A DNA stretch of 64,000 bases from Methylobacillus flagellatus_A (lineage in GTDB: Bacteria; Pseudomonadota; Gammaproteobacteria; Burkholderiales; Methylophilaceae), in assembly GCF_031344055.1 (NCBI RefSeq), contig NZ_JADBEN010000001.1, one strand, 5' to 3'. Each line of letters starts with the position of its first letter. Position 1 is the first letter of the stretch. The notes below the pieces were generated by a model. The model made no database searches and was not told the origin of the DNA. It saw only the letters and a program-made list of their open reading frames with translations. The translations under genes and the position numbers were made by a program. This document shows, one piece after another, positions 8,285 through 16,206 of the stretch.

Positions 8285-8536
8285 GTGTTAAGTGCAGAAG
8301 CGTTGAAAAACTATATTGCCCATGGACTGGCCTGCGACCACGTGCAGGTGCTGGGCGACGACGGGCAGCATTTCGAGGCCATCATCGTCAGCCCGCTGTT
8401 CGCAGGCAAGAACATGGTGCAACAGCATCAATTGGTATATCAGGCTTTGGGCGATCGCATGCGCGAGGAGATTCATGCCTTGTCCATGCGGACATTCACC
8501 CCGGAAGCCTGGGCCAAACTCAATGCCACGCTTTGA
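8285..8536 (+). CDS. BolA-family protein (IbaG type)
   Basis: Small 83-residue BolA/IbaG protein. The BolA fold signature is seen as VQVLGDDGQHFEAIIVSPLFAG then RMREEIHALSMRTFTPEAW. These proteins bind monothiol CGFS glutaredoxins through a shared [2Fe-2S] cluster and act in iron-sulfur handling or stress responses. The start is GTG, 3 nt after the permease stop codon; no ATG fits. Its location next to a CGFS glutaredoxin supports a functional pair. Confidence 0.88.
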   Translation: MLSAEALKNYIAHGLACDHVQVLGDDGQHFEAIIVSPLFAGKNMVQQHQLVYQALGDRMREEIHALSMRTFTPEAWAKLNATL

Positions 8537-8567
8537 TGGCGAACCGATTTAATTTCAAGGATAGGAT

Positions 8568-8885
8568 ATGGATACACAAGAACTGATCAAGAGCCAGGTG
8601 ACGAGCAACCCGGTCGTGCTTTACATGAAGGGCAGCCCCAAGTTCCCACAATGCGGTTTTTCCGGGCTGGCCGTGCAAATCCTGCAAGCCAGCGGCTTGA
8701 AGGATTTCGTCGCGATCGATGTGCTGGCCGACCCTGCCATCCGCGAGGGCATCAAGGTCTACGCCAATTGGCCGACCATCCCGCAGCTTTATATCAAGGG
8801 CGAGTTCATCGGCGGTGCGGACATCATGCGCGACCTTTACCAGCAAGGTGAATTGCAGAAACTGTTGCAGGAAGCCCAGGCATAA
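8568..8885 (+). CDS. grxD: Monothiol CGFS glutaredoxin (Grx4/GrxD)
   Basis: Iron-sulfur cluster carrier of the monothiol glutaredoxin family, 105 residues, typical length. The active site is KFPQCGFSG with Cys29; the glutathione-binding segments WPTIPQLYIKGEFIGGADIM are intact. The known partner is a BolA-like protein, and here a bolA/ibaG gene lies 31 nt upstream, so the two probably form the [2Fe-2S] heterocomplex. murA follows after 3 nt. Confidence 0.95.
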   Translation: MDTQELIKSQVTSNPVVLYMKGSPKFPQCGFSGLAVQILQASGLKDFVAIDVLADPAIREGIKVYANWPTIPQLYIKGEFIGGADIMRDLYQQGELQKLLQEAQA

Positions 8886-8888
8886 CAC

Positions 8889-10160
8889 GTGGATAAGCTA
8901 GTCATCCAGGGCGGCGTCCCTTTAAACGGTGAAATATCGGTTTCCGGCGCCAAGAATGCCGCTTTGCCCATTCTCTGTGCGAGTTTGCTGACTGCCGAGC
9001 CGTTGACGCTGGGCAATGTGCCGCAGTTGCACGATATCGCCACCATGCGCAAACTGCTCGCTCACATGGGGGTGAAGATTGCTGAACTGGGCGATCATCG
9101 CCTGAGCCTGGATGCCAGTGATATCCATACCTGTGAGGCGCCGTACGAGATGGTGAAAACCATGCGCGCTTCCATCCTCGTGCTGGGGCCGTTGCTTACA
9201 CGGTTCGGCCGTGCGCGGGTGTCGTTGCCTGGCGGCTGTGCCATCGGTTCGCGTCCGGTCGACCTGCATATCAAGGGCTTGCAGGCGATGGGGGCGGAAA
9301 TCCATATCGAGCATGGCTATATCGAGGCCAAGGCCGACAAGCTCAAGGGCGCGCGCGTCTTCATGGATATTGTCACGGTAACGGGCACGGAAAACCTCAT
9401 GATGGCGGCCGTCCTGGCAGATGGCGTGACGGTGTTGGAAAACGCGGCCCGTGAGCCCGAGGTTGTGGACCTGGCAGAATGCCTGACCAAGATGGGCGCC
9501 AGGATTGAAGGCGCAGGCACCGACGTGATTACGGTGACGGGTGTTGCCAGCCTGCATGCGGCCAGCCATGATGTGGTCTGCGACCGGATTGAAGCGGGCA
9601 CTTACATGGTGGCGACTGCCATGACCGGGGGAGAAGTCAAGCTCAACAATGCTCGTGCCGACCTCTTGGATGCCGTGATCGACAAATTGCGTGAAAGCGG
9701 CGCCGAAGTCGGATATGCCGGCAACAGCATTACCATACGGAGCGAGGGCGTGCTCAAGCGCAAAGGCGCGCTGAAATCGGTCAGCATCCGCACAGCGCCG
9801 CATCCGGCGTTCCCCACCGACATGCAGGCCCAGTTCATGGCGCTGAATACCGTGGCGGACGCAGTGGCCACTGTGACGGAAACCATTTTCGAGAACCGTT
9901 TCATGCATGTACAGGAAATGCAGCGCCTAGGCGCTAGTATCGAGGTGGAGGGCAATACGGCCATCGTGCGCGGCCGCGAGTTTCTCGAGGGGGCGACCGT
10001 GATGGCGACCGATTTGCGCGCTTCGGCCAGCCTGGTGCTGGCAGCGTTGGTCGCGCGTGGCGAAACGGTCATCGAGCGTATTTACCATCTGGACCGCGGC
10101 TACGAGCGGCTGGAAGAAAAACTGGGACAGCTGGGCGCACGCATCCAGCGGATAAAATAA
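8889..10160 (+). CDS. murA: UDP-N-acetylglucosamine 1-carboxyvinyltransferase MurA
   Basis: First committed step of peptidoglycan synthesis: transfer of enolpyruvate from PEP to UDP-GlcNAc in the cytoplasm. 423 residues, GTG start. The N-terminal Lys22-Asn23 of SGAKNAALPIL and catalytic Cys117 in LPGGCAIGSRP are present, so the fosfomycin-target cysteine is retained. EPSP-synthase-like repeats continue through to RGYERLEEKLGQLGARI. Sits between grxD and hisG, the usual beta-proteobacterial position after bolA. Confidence 0.97.
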   Translation: MDKLVIQGGVPLNGEISVSGAKNAALPILCASLLTAEPLTLGNVPQLHDIATMRKLLAHMGVKIAELGDHRLSLDASDIHTCEAPYEMVKTMRASILVLGPLLTRFGRARVSLPGGCAIGSRPVDLHIKGLQAMGAEIHIEHGYIEAKADKLKGARVFMDIVTVTGTENLMMAAVLADGVTVLENAAREPEVVDLAECLTKMGARIEGAGTDVITVTGVASLHAASHDVVCDRIEAGTYMVATAMTGGEVKLNNARADLLDAVIDKLRESGAEVGYAGNSITIRSEGVLKRKGALKSVSIRTAPHPAFPTDMQAQFMALNTVADAVATVTETIFENRFMHVQEMQRLGASIEVEGNTAIVRGREFLEGATVMATDLRASASLVLAALVARGETVIERIYHLDRGYERLEEKLGQLGARIQRIK

Positions 10161-10194
10161 AGCCCCGGCAGTCCAATAAACAAGAAAGACAGCA

Positions 10195-10839
10195 ATGATT
10201 ACTATCGCCCTTTCCAAGGGACGTATTTTTGAAGAAACCGTGCCGCTGCTGGCAGCAGCAGGGATTGCTGCGCTGGAAGACCCGGAAGCTTCGCGCAAGC
10301 TGATCTTGCCGACCAACCGCCCCGATGTGCGCCTGATCATCGTGCGGGCGACCGATGTGCCGACTTACGTGCAGTATGGCGCGGCCGATCTCGGGATCGC
10401 AGGCAAGGATGTGCTGGACGAGCACGGCGGCGAGGGTTTGTACCAGCCGCTGGACCTGAACATTGCGCGTTGCCGCATGATGGTCGCGGTGCGAGAGGAT
10501 TTCGACTATTTCGGTTCCATTCGCCGCGGCGCACGCCTCAAGGTCGTGACCAAGTACGTCAAGACCGCGCGCGAGCACTTCGCTGCTAAGGGCATGCATG
10601 TCGACCTGATCAAGCTGTATGGTTCGATGGAGCTCGGGCCGTTGGTCGGTTTGGCTGATGCCATCGTGGACTTGGTCAGCACCGGCGGCACCCTGCGTGC
10701 CAACCACCTCAAGGCGGTGGAGGAAATTACCGACATCAGTTCTCGCCTCGTCGTGAACCAGGCGTCGCTCAAGCTCAAGCGCGACCAATTGCAGCCCATC
10801 ATGGATGCGTTTGCCCAGGCCGTCGCGGCCAATCAATAA
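10195..10839 (+). CDS. hisG: ATP phosphoribosyltransferase, short-form catalytic subunit HisG
   Basis: First enzyme of histidine synthesis, joining ATP and PRPP. At 214 residues it is the short form (HisG-S), lacking the C-terminal ACT-like regulatory domain, so by family knowledge it needs HisZ for activity and feedback control. No hisZ is present in the window. Motifs: ITIALSKGRIFEE at the start and the PRPP-binding loop DLVSTGGTLRANHL. Starts 34 nt after murA and heads the his run. Confidence 0.96.
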   Translation: MITIALSKGRIFEETVPLLAAAGIAALEDPEASRKLILPTNRPDVRLIIVRATDVPTYVQYGAADLGIAGKDVLDEHGGEGLYQPLDLNIARCRMMVAVREDFDYFGSIRRGARLKVVTKYVKTAREHFAAKGMHVDLIKLYGSMELGPLVGLADAIVDLVSTGGTLRANHLKAVEEITDISSRLVVNQASLKLKRDQLQPIMDAFAQAVAANQ

Positions 10840-10852
10840 CCAGGTTGAAATC

Positions 10853-12160
10853 ATGAATATCAGACGTTTTTCTACAAGCGATGCAAGTTTTGATCAGGAC
10901 CTGAAGGCCTTGCTTGCATTCGAGACCGCGCAAGATGACACGATAGACAACGTAGTGGCGGACATCCTGCGCAATGTCAAAACCCGCGGCGATGCCGCCG
11001 TGCTGGAATATACCCAGCGCTTCGACCGGTTGGATGCGCAGTCCGCGCAATCCATGTCCCAGCTCGAAATCGGCAAGGCCGAACTGCACGCTGCCCTGGA
11101 TGGCCTGCCTGCCGAGCAGCGCGAAGCCTTGCAGCAGGCGGCGCAGCGCGTGCGTGACTACCACGAGAAGCAACTGATGTCCTCCTGGACCTATACCGAG
11201 GAAGACGGCACTTTGCTCGGGCAGCAGGTCACGGCGCTGGACCGCGTCGGCCTCTATGTGCCCGGCGGCAAGGCGGCCTATCCTTCGTCCGTGCTCATGA
11301 ATGCGACTCCTGCCAAGGTGGCGGGAGTGCAGGAGCTTATCATGGTCGTGCCTACGCCCGGCGGTGAAAAGAACCAGCTGGTTCTTGCCGCGGCGGCAGT
11401 ATGCGGCGTCGACCGCGTCTTCTGTATCGGTGGTGCCCAGGCAGTTGGCGCGCTGGCCTATGGTACTGAAACTGTGCCGCAGGTCGACAAGATCGTTGGC
11501 CCCGGCAATGCCTATGTGGCGGCAGCCAAGCGCCGCGTGTTCGGCGTGGTCGGCATCGACATGGTGGCCGGCCCGTCTGAAATCCTCGTGATCTGCGACG
11601 GCAAGACCAATCCAGACTGGGTGGCGATGGATTTGTTCTCCCAGGCCGAGCATGATGAATTGGCGCAAGCCATCCTGCTGTCGCCCGATGCGGCGTTCCT
11701 CGATGCCGTACAAGCCAGTATCGAGAAACTGGTCGAGGAAATGCCGCGCAAGGAGATCATCCGTACTTCCCTGCAGAACCGCGGCGCCTTGATCAAGGTG
11801 AATGATCTAGAGCAGGCGGCGGAGATCGCCAACTATATTGCGCCCGAACACTTGGAGCTGTCGGTGGACGATCCGCTGGCATACAGCAAGAAAATCCGCC
11901 ATGCAGGCGCCATCTTCATGGGGCGTGATACCTGCGAGGCCCTGGGGGATTACTGCGCTGGCCCGAACCACGTCCTGCCGACGTCCCGCACGGCACGTTT
12001 CTCGTCGCCGCTCGGTGTCTACGATTTCCAGAAACGTTCCAGCCTGATCATGGTGTCCAGCGCTGGCGCGCAAAAACTTGGACGCGTGGCGGCTACCCTG
12101 GCCTACGGCGAAGGCTTGCAGGCGCACGCCCGTTCCGCCGAATTCCGCTTGAAAGGCTGA
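10853..12160 (+). CDS. hisD: Histidinol dehydrogenase HisD
   Basis: Zinc-dependent NAD enzyme that makes the last two oxidations, histidinol to histidine. 435 residues from the ATG that follows hisG by 13 nt; an upstream in-frame ATG inside hisG would add 16 residues and is unlikely. Key segments: GLYVPGGKAAYPSSVLMN, VDKIVGPGNAYVAAAKR, AGPSEILV, QAEHD and the zinc/substrate region APEHLEL and NHVLPT. hisC starts 2 nt after the stop. Confidence 0.97.
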   Translation: MNIRRFSTSDASFDQDLKALLAFETAQDDTIDNVVADILRNVKTRGDAAVLEYTQRFDRLDAQSAQSMSQLEIGKAELHAALDGLPAEQREALQQAAQRVRDYHEKQLMSSWTYTEEDGTLLGQQVTALDRVGLYVPGGKAAYPSSVLMNATPAKVAGVQELIMVVPTPGGEKNQLVLAAAAVCGVDRVFCIGGAQAVGALAYGTETVPQVDKIVGPGNAYVAAAKRRVFGVVGIDMVAGPSEILVICDGKTNPDWVAMDLFSQAEHDELAQAILLSPDAAFLDAVQASIEKLVEEMPRKEIIRTSLQNRGALIKVNDLEQAAEIANYIAPEHLELSVDDPLAYSKKIRHAGAIFMGRDTCEALGDYCAGPNHVLPTSRTARFSSPLGVYDFQKRSSLIMVSSAGAQKLGRVAATLAYGEGLQAHARSAEFRLKG

Positions 12161-12162
12161 CC

Positions 12163-13227
12163 TTGAGCAAGTTCTGGAGTGCCATCGTGCATGAGCTGAC
12201 GCCCTATGTTCCCGGGGAGCAGCCCAAGCTGACCAACCTGGTCAAGCTCAACACCAATGAAAATCCCTACGGCCCTAGCCCCAAGGTGCTTGCCGCGCTT
12301 GAAGCGGAGGCCGCCGACAGCCTGCGCCTTTACCCTGACCCGACCTCGGACAGGGTAGTGCAGGCGGTAGCGAAATTCTACAATGTGCCAGATACGCATG
12401 TGTTTGTCGGCAACGGCTCCGATGAGGTGCTGGCGCATACTTTCCACGCGCTGCTCAAGCACGATGCGCCGATCTTGTTTCCCGACATCACCTACAGCTT
12501 CTACCCGGTATATTGCGGGCTGTATGGTATCGAGTACCAGACGGTCGCTCTGGACGGCGAATTCGAGATCAATGTGGATGATTACAAGCGCCCCAACGGC
12601 GGCATCATCTTTCCCAACCCGAATGCGCCGACCGGGCGCGGCTTGCCGCTTGCCGAGATTGAACGGCTCCTCAAGGCGAATACTGAATCGGTCGTGGTGA
12701 TCGACGAGGCCTATGTCGACTTCGGCGCCGAGTCCGCGGTAGGGCTGGTCGAGCAATATCCCAACTTGCTGGTGACGCATACCTTGTCCAAGGCGCGTTC
12801 GCTCGCAGGCCTGCGCGTCGGTTATGCCATCGGCCAGCCGCATCTGATTGAGGCCTTGGTCAGGGTCAAGGACAGCTTCAACTCCTATCCGCTGGATCGT
12901 TTTGCGATCAGCGGCGCTGCCGCTGCGATTGAGGACCGGGCGTATTTCGAGGAAACCTGCCGCAAGGTGGTCGCGACCAGGGAAGCGCTGGTCAAGGAAT
13001 TGCAGGCGTTGGGTTTTGTCGTCCTGCCTTCGGCAGCCAATTTCATTTTTGCCCGGCATGGCGAACGCAGCGGCGCTGAACTGGCCGCCGGTTTGCGCGA
13101 GCGCAGCATCATCGTGCGCCATTTCAGCAAGCCGGCCCGCATCAGTGATTTCTTGCGGATTACCATCGGCACGGACGCACAGTCGCAAGTGTTGGTTCAT
13201 GCATTGAAAGAGATTTTAACCCCTTAA
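12163..13227 (+). CDS. hisC: Histidinol-phosphate aminotransferase HisC
   Basis: PLP-dependent fold-type I aminotransferase converting imidazole acetol phosphate to histidinol phosphate. 354 residues from a TTG start placed 2 nt after hisD. Motifs: KLNTNENPYGPSP near residue 29, the PNPNAPTG stretch near 151, Asp181 in VVIDEAYVDF, and the Schiff-base Lys210 in THTLSKARSLAGLRVGYA. It is the last gene before the his run is interrupted by hps. Confidence 0.95.
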   Translation: MSKFWSAIVHELTPYVPGEQPKLTNLVKLNTNENPYGPSPKVLAALEAEAADSLRLYPDPTSDRVVQAVAKFYNVPDTHVFVGNGSDEVLAHTFHALLKHDAPILFPDITYSFYPVYCGLYGIEYQTVALDGEFEINVDDYKRPNGGIIFPNPNAPTGRGLPLAEIERLLKANTESVVVIDEAYVDFGAESAVGLVEQYPNLLVTHTLSKARSLAGLRVGYAIGQPHLIEALVRVKDSFNSYPLDRFAISGAAAAIEDRAYFEETCRKVVATREALVKELQALGFVVLPSAANFIFARHGERSGAELAAGLRERSIIVRHFSKPARISDFLRITIGTDAQSQVLVHALKEILTP

Positions 13228-13254
13228 AACTGATGCATTTGACGTGCTATGGCA

Positions 13255-13283
13255 TTGATTTGCCGATCAATTAAGAGAATACT
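13255..13283 (+). promoter_or_regulatory. Candidate promoter upstream of hps
   Basis: TTGATT (13255-13260), 17-nt spacer, AATACT (13278-13283); each hexamer matches 4 of 6. A CATAAT hexamer at 13340-13345 is a second possible -10 closer to the gene. The 144-bp AT-rich gap, unlike the 2-13 nt gaps before it, argues for a promoter here; which element works is not decided. Confidence 0.35.
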
Positions 13284-13371
13284 GCACCATTACTTCCCTT
13301 AATCCTTGGAAAAAATGTATCATAGCGCGGTCAGTACATCATAATTCTGTAATTAAAGCGGAGGAAGCATC

Positions 13372-14058
13372 GTGGCAAAACCATTAGTTCAAATGGCATT
13401 AGATTCACTAGATTTCGATCAGACTGTAGCGCTTGCTACGACTGTTGCACCACACGTTGATATTCTTGAAATCGGCACACCCTGCATCAAGTACAACGGT
13501 ATCAAACTGCTGGAAACTCTGCGCGCAAAGTTCCCTAACAACAAGATCCTGGTCGACCTGAAGACCATGGATGCTGGCTTCTACGAAGCTGAGCCATTCT
13601 ACAAGGCTGGCGCCGACATCGTGACCGTACTCGGTACTGCCGACATCGGCACCATCAAGGGCGTGATCGACGTTGCCAACAAGTACGGCAAGAAGGCACA
13701 GATCGACCTGATCAACGTGGCTGACAAGGCTGCACGTACCAAGGAAGTAGCCAAGCTGGGCGCGCACATCATCGGCGTTCATACTGGCCTGGACCAACAA
13801 GCTGCCGGTCAAACTCCGTTTGCCGACCTGGGCTTGGTTTCCGGCCTGAACCTGGGCGTGGATATTTCCGTGGCTGGCGGCGTAAAGGCGACTACTGCCA
13901 AGCAAGTGGTTGATGCGGGCGCGACTATCGTTGTTGCCGGTGCGGCTATCTACGGTGCTGCTGATCCTGCCGCTGCTGCCGCTGAAATCAGCGCTGCTGC
14001 CAAGGGTACACAAAGCAGTGGTGGCCTGTTCGGCTGGCTGAAGAAGCTGTTCAGCTAA
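13372..14058 (+). CDS. hps: 3-hexulose-6-phosphate synthase (RuMP pathway)
   Basis: Key enzyme of formaldehyde assimilation: condenses formaldehyde with ribulose 5-phosphate to 3-hexulose 6-phosphate. A single TIM barrel of the OMP decarboxylase superfamily; the catalytic DxKxxD motif is intact in LVDLKTMDAG (Asp62, Lys64, Asp67), and the phosphate loops SVAGGVK and VVAGAAIYG are present. GTG start with a strong GGAGGAAG ribosome site. At 228 residues it is some 15-20 longer than classical HPS; the extra C-terminal tail GGLFGWLKKLFS is amphipathic. No phi (isomerase) gene is adjacent. It splits hisC from hisB and has a long leader and two downstream hairpins, so it is probably a separate, strongly translated unit. 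Confidence 0.95.
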   Translation: MAKPLVQMALDSLDFDQTVALATTVAPHVDILEIGTPCIKYNGIKLLETLRAKFPNNKILVDLKTMDAGFYEAEPFYKAGADIVTVLGTADIGTIKGVIDVANKYGKKAQIDLINVADKAARTKEVAKLGAHIIGVHTGLDQQAAGQTPFADLGLVSGLNLGVDISVAGGVKATTAKQVVDAGATIVVAGAAIYGAADPAAAAAEISAAAKGTQSSGGLFGWLKKLFS

Positions 14059-14071
14059 TTGAAGCTTGTTG

Positions 14072-14093
14072 CGGCATGCCTTCCGGCGTGCCG
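14072..14093 (+). terminator. Hairpin downstream of hps
   Basis: CGGCATGCC (14072-14080), loop TTCC, GGCGTGCCG (14085-14093): nine pairs with one G-U. No T-tract follows, so it may protect or process the hps mRNA 3' end rather than terminate. Confidence 0.5.
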
Positions 14094-14108
14094 GCCGAGC
14101 TTGTCTGG

Positions 14109-14155
14109 AAACCGTTGCAAGACTGCGTGGACTGTTTTGCAACGGTTTTGATTTT
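14109..14155 (+). terminator. Probable terminator/attenuator between hps and hisB
   Basis: Arms AAACCGTTGCAA (14109-14120) and TTGCAACGGTTT (14137-14148) pair perfectly over 12 bp around a 16-nt loop, followed by TGATTTT. Likely reduces read-through from the strongly expressed hps into hisB. Confidence 0.65.
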
Positions 14156-14172
14156 ATGACTCATGATTTTGA

Positions 14173-14769
14173 ATGACTGCCATGCGTAACGCTGAAGTGA
14201 GCCGCAATACCCTGGAAACCAAGATTGCCGTTGCCATCAACCTGGATGGCACCGGGATATCCAAGTTGAATAGCGGGGTTGGTTTTTTCGATCATATGCT
14301 GGACCAGATCGCACGGCATGGCATGATGGACATCAATGTCGAATGCCAGGGCGACCTGCATATCGACGCGCACCACACTGTAGAGGATGTGGGCATTGCC
14401 CTGGGCCAGGCTTTCAGCAAGGCGTTGGGCGATAAAAAAGGCCTACGCCGTTACGCGCACGCCTATGTGCCGCTGGACGAGGCGTTGTCACGAGTCGTGC
14501 TGGATATTTCAGGACGTCCTGGGTTGGAGTTCAACGTGGAGTTTACCCGCGCGCGCATCGGCGAGTTCGATGTCGATCTGGTGCGTGAATTCTTCCAGGG
14601 GTTTGTCAATCATGCCGCCATTACGCTGCATATAGATAACCTGCGCGGCAAGAATGCCCACCATCAGGCAGAAACCATTTTCAAGGCGTTTGGCCGTGCT
14701 TTGCGCGTCGCAGTTGAACTCGACCCCCGTATGGTGGGTATAATGCCTTCAACTAAAGGCAGTTTATAG
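14173..14769 (+). CDS. hisB: Imidazoleglycerol-phosphate dehydratase HisB
   Basis: Dehydrates imidazole glycerol phosphate to imidazole acetol phosphate, using a di-manganese centre. Monofunctional form, 198 residues, with no histidinol phosphatase domain. Metal-binding motifs are intact: FFDHMLDQIARHG, DAHHTVEDVGIALG, and the second-half counterparts FVNHAAITLHID and NAHHQAETIFKAFGRAL. A second ATG three codons in is an alternative start. It resumes the his run after hps. Confidence 0.96.
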   Translation: MTAMRNAEVSRNTLETKIAVAINLDGTGISKLNSGVGFFDHMLDQIARHGMMDINVECQGDLHIDAHHTVEDVGIALGQAFSKALGDKKGLRRYAHAYVPLDEALSRVVLDISGRPGLEFNVEFTRARIGEFDVDLVREFFQGFVNHAAITLHIDNLRGKNAHHQAETIFKAFGRALRVAVELDPRMVGIMPSTKGSL

Positions 14770-14797
14770 ATATTTTCCGGTTTTCTACCGACCTACC

Positions 14798-15442
14798 ATG
14801 ACAGATATAGCCGTTGTTGATTATGGCATGGGCAATTTACGCTCCGTGTCCAAGGCGCTGGAGCATGTCGCCCCCAACCAGACCGTGATTGTGACCAGCG
14901 ACCCGGGGCAGATTGCCGCGGCCAAACGCGTCGTATTTCCCGGCCAGGGCGCCATGCCGGACTGCATGCGCGAGCTCGATGCCCGCGGCTTGCGCGAAGC
15001 CGTCGTTGCCGCTGCCGCAGAAAAGCCGTTCCTGGGTATCTGCATCGGCCTGCAATTGCTGTTCGAGCATAGCGAAGAGGGAAATGCGGCAGGCCTGGGC
15101 ATACTGAAGGGCAGGGTCAAGCGCTTTGCAGCGGCAGACATGCATGACGAGCACGGAGCAAAGCTCAAGGTGCCGCACATGGGCTGGAACCAGGTCTACC
15201 AGAGCCTGGAGCACCCGCTATGGCATGACATTGCCGACGGCGAGCGTTTCTATTACGTGCATAGTTATTATGTTTCGCCAGATGATGCCGGCCTGGATGC
15301 GGGCTATAGTGAATATCCCAAGCGTTTCACCAGTTCTATCGCCCGCGGCAACCTGTTTGCGGTGCAGTTTCACCCGGAAAAAAGCCACGACGCGGGCCTT
15401 AAGCTTCTTTCAAACTTCGTCCGATGGGACGGGGTGTTTTAA
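14798..15442 (+). CDS. hisH: Imidazole glycerol phosphate synthase glutaminase subunit HisH
   Basis: Class I glutamine amidotransferase that releases ammonia for HisF. 214 residues; nucleophile Cys82 in FLGICIGLQLLFE and the His-Glu pair in QFHPEKSHDAG complete the triad. The oxyanion-strand motif FPGQGAMPDCM is present. Partner hisF lies two genes downstream with hisA between, the common hisHAF order. Confidence 0.96.
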   Translation: MTDIAVVDYGMGNLRSVSKALEHVAPNQTVIVTSDPGQIAAAKRVVFPGQGAMPDCMRELDARGLREAVVAAAAEKPFLGICIGLQLLFEHSEEGNAAGLGILKGRVKRFAAADMHDEHGAKLKVPHMGWNQVYQSLEHPLWHDIADGERFYYVHSYYVSPDDAGLDAGYSEYPKRFTSSIARGNLFAVQFHPEKSHDAGLKLLSNFVRWDGVF

Positions 15443-15462
15443 TCGTTTAATTTGTCAATATC

Positions 15463-16206
15463 ATGCTGATTATTCCTGCTATCGACCTGAAAGACGGTCA
15501 TTGTGTTCGTTTGAAACAAGGCTTGATGGAAGATGCCACCGTATTTTCCGAAGACCCCGGCGCCATGGCCCGGCACTGGGTTGACCAGGGCGGCAAGCGC
15601 TTGCATCTGGTGGATTTGAATGGCGCTTTCGCAGGCAAGCCAGTCAATGAGGGCGCTATCAAGGCGATTGTGAAGGCGGTGGGCAATGACATTCCCATCC
15701 AGCTTGGCGGCGGTATCCGCGACCTGGATACGATAGAGCGCTACCTGGATGATGGGATCAGCTATGTGATTGTGGGGACTGCCGCGGTCAAGAGCCCGGG
15801 TTTCCTGCACGAGGCTTGTTATGCGTTCCCGGGGCAGATCATGGTGGGCCTGGATGCCAAGGATGGCAAGGTCGCTGTGGATGGTTGGTCCAAGCTGACC
15901 GGTCATGACGTGATCGACCTTGCCAAGAAATTCGAGGATTATGGCGTCGAAGCTGTGGTGTATACCGATATCGGCCGAGACGGCATGCTGACAGGCGTCA
16001 ATATTGAAGCGACCGTGGCCTTGGCGCAGGCGCTGACCATTCCGGTGATTGCCAGTGGCGGCGTGACCAACCTGGATGACGTGCGCCGTCTTGTCGAGGT
16101 CGAAAGCGAAGGCGTGATTGGCGCCATTACAGGCCGTGCGATCTACGAAGGTACGTTGAATTTTACCGAAGCCCAGACGCTTGCGGACGAGCTGAGCCGG
16201 ATATGA
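15463..16206 (+). CDS. hisA: ProFAR isomerase HisA
   Basis: Converts ProFAR to PRFAR by an Amadori rearrangement; (beta-alpha)8 barrel, 247 residues. The two catalytic aspartates are visible: Asp8 in IPAIDLKDGHCVRL and the second in VYTDIGRDGMLTG. Phosphate-binding motifs LGGGIRD and ASGGV are intact. Its last 4 nt overlap hisF. Confidence 0.97.
   Translation: MLIIPAIDLKDGHCVRLKQGLMEDATVFSEDPGAMARHWVDQGGKRLHLVDLNGAFAGKPVNEGAIKAIVKAVGNDIPIQLGGGIRDLDTIERYLDDGISYVIVGTAAVKSPGFLHEACYAFPGQIMVGLDAKDGKVAVDGWSKLTGHDVIDLAKKFEDYGVEAVVYTDIGRDGMLTGVNIEATVALAQALTIPVIASGGVTNLDDVRRLVEVESEGVIGAITGRAIYEGTLNFTEAQTLADELSRI

Noticed and set aside
7537..8586. 349-codon plus-strand frame overlapping the ABC permease, bolA and the start of grxD
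   Set aside because: Out-of-frame reading of three recognisable genes; Arg/Pro/His-rich and lacking any domain.
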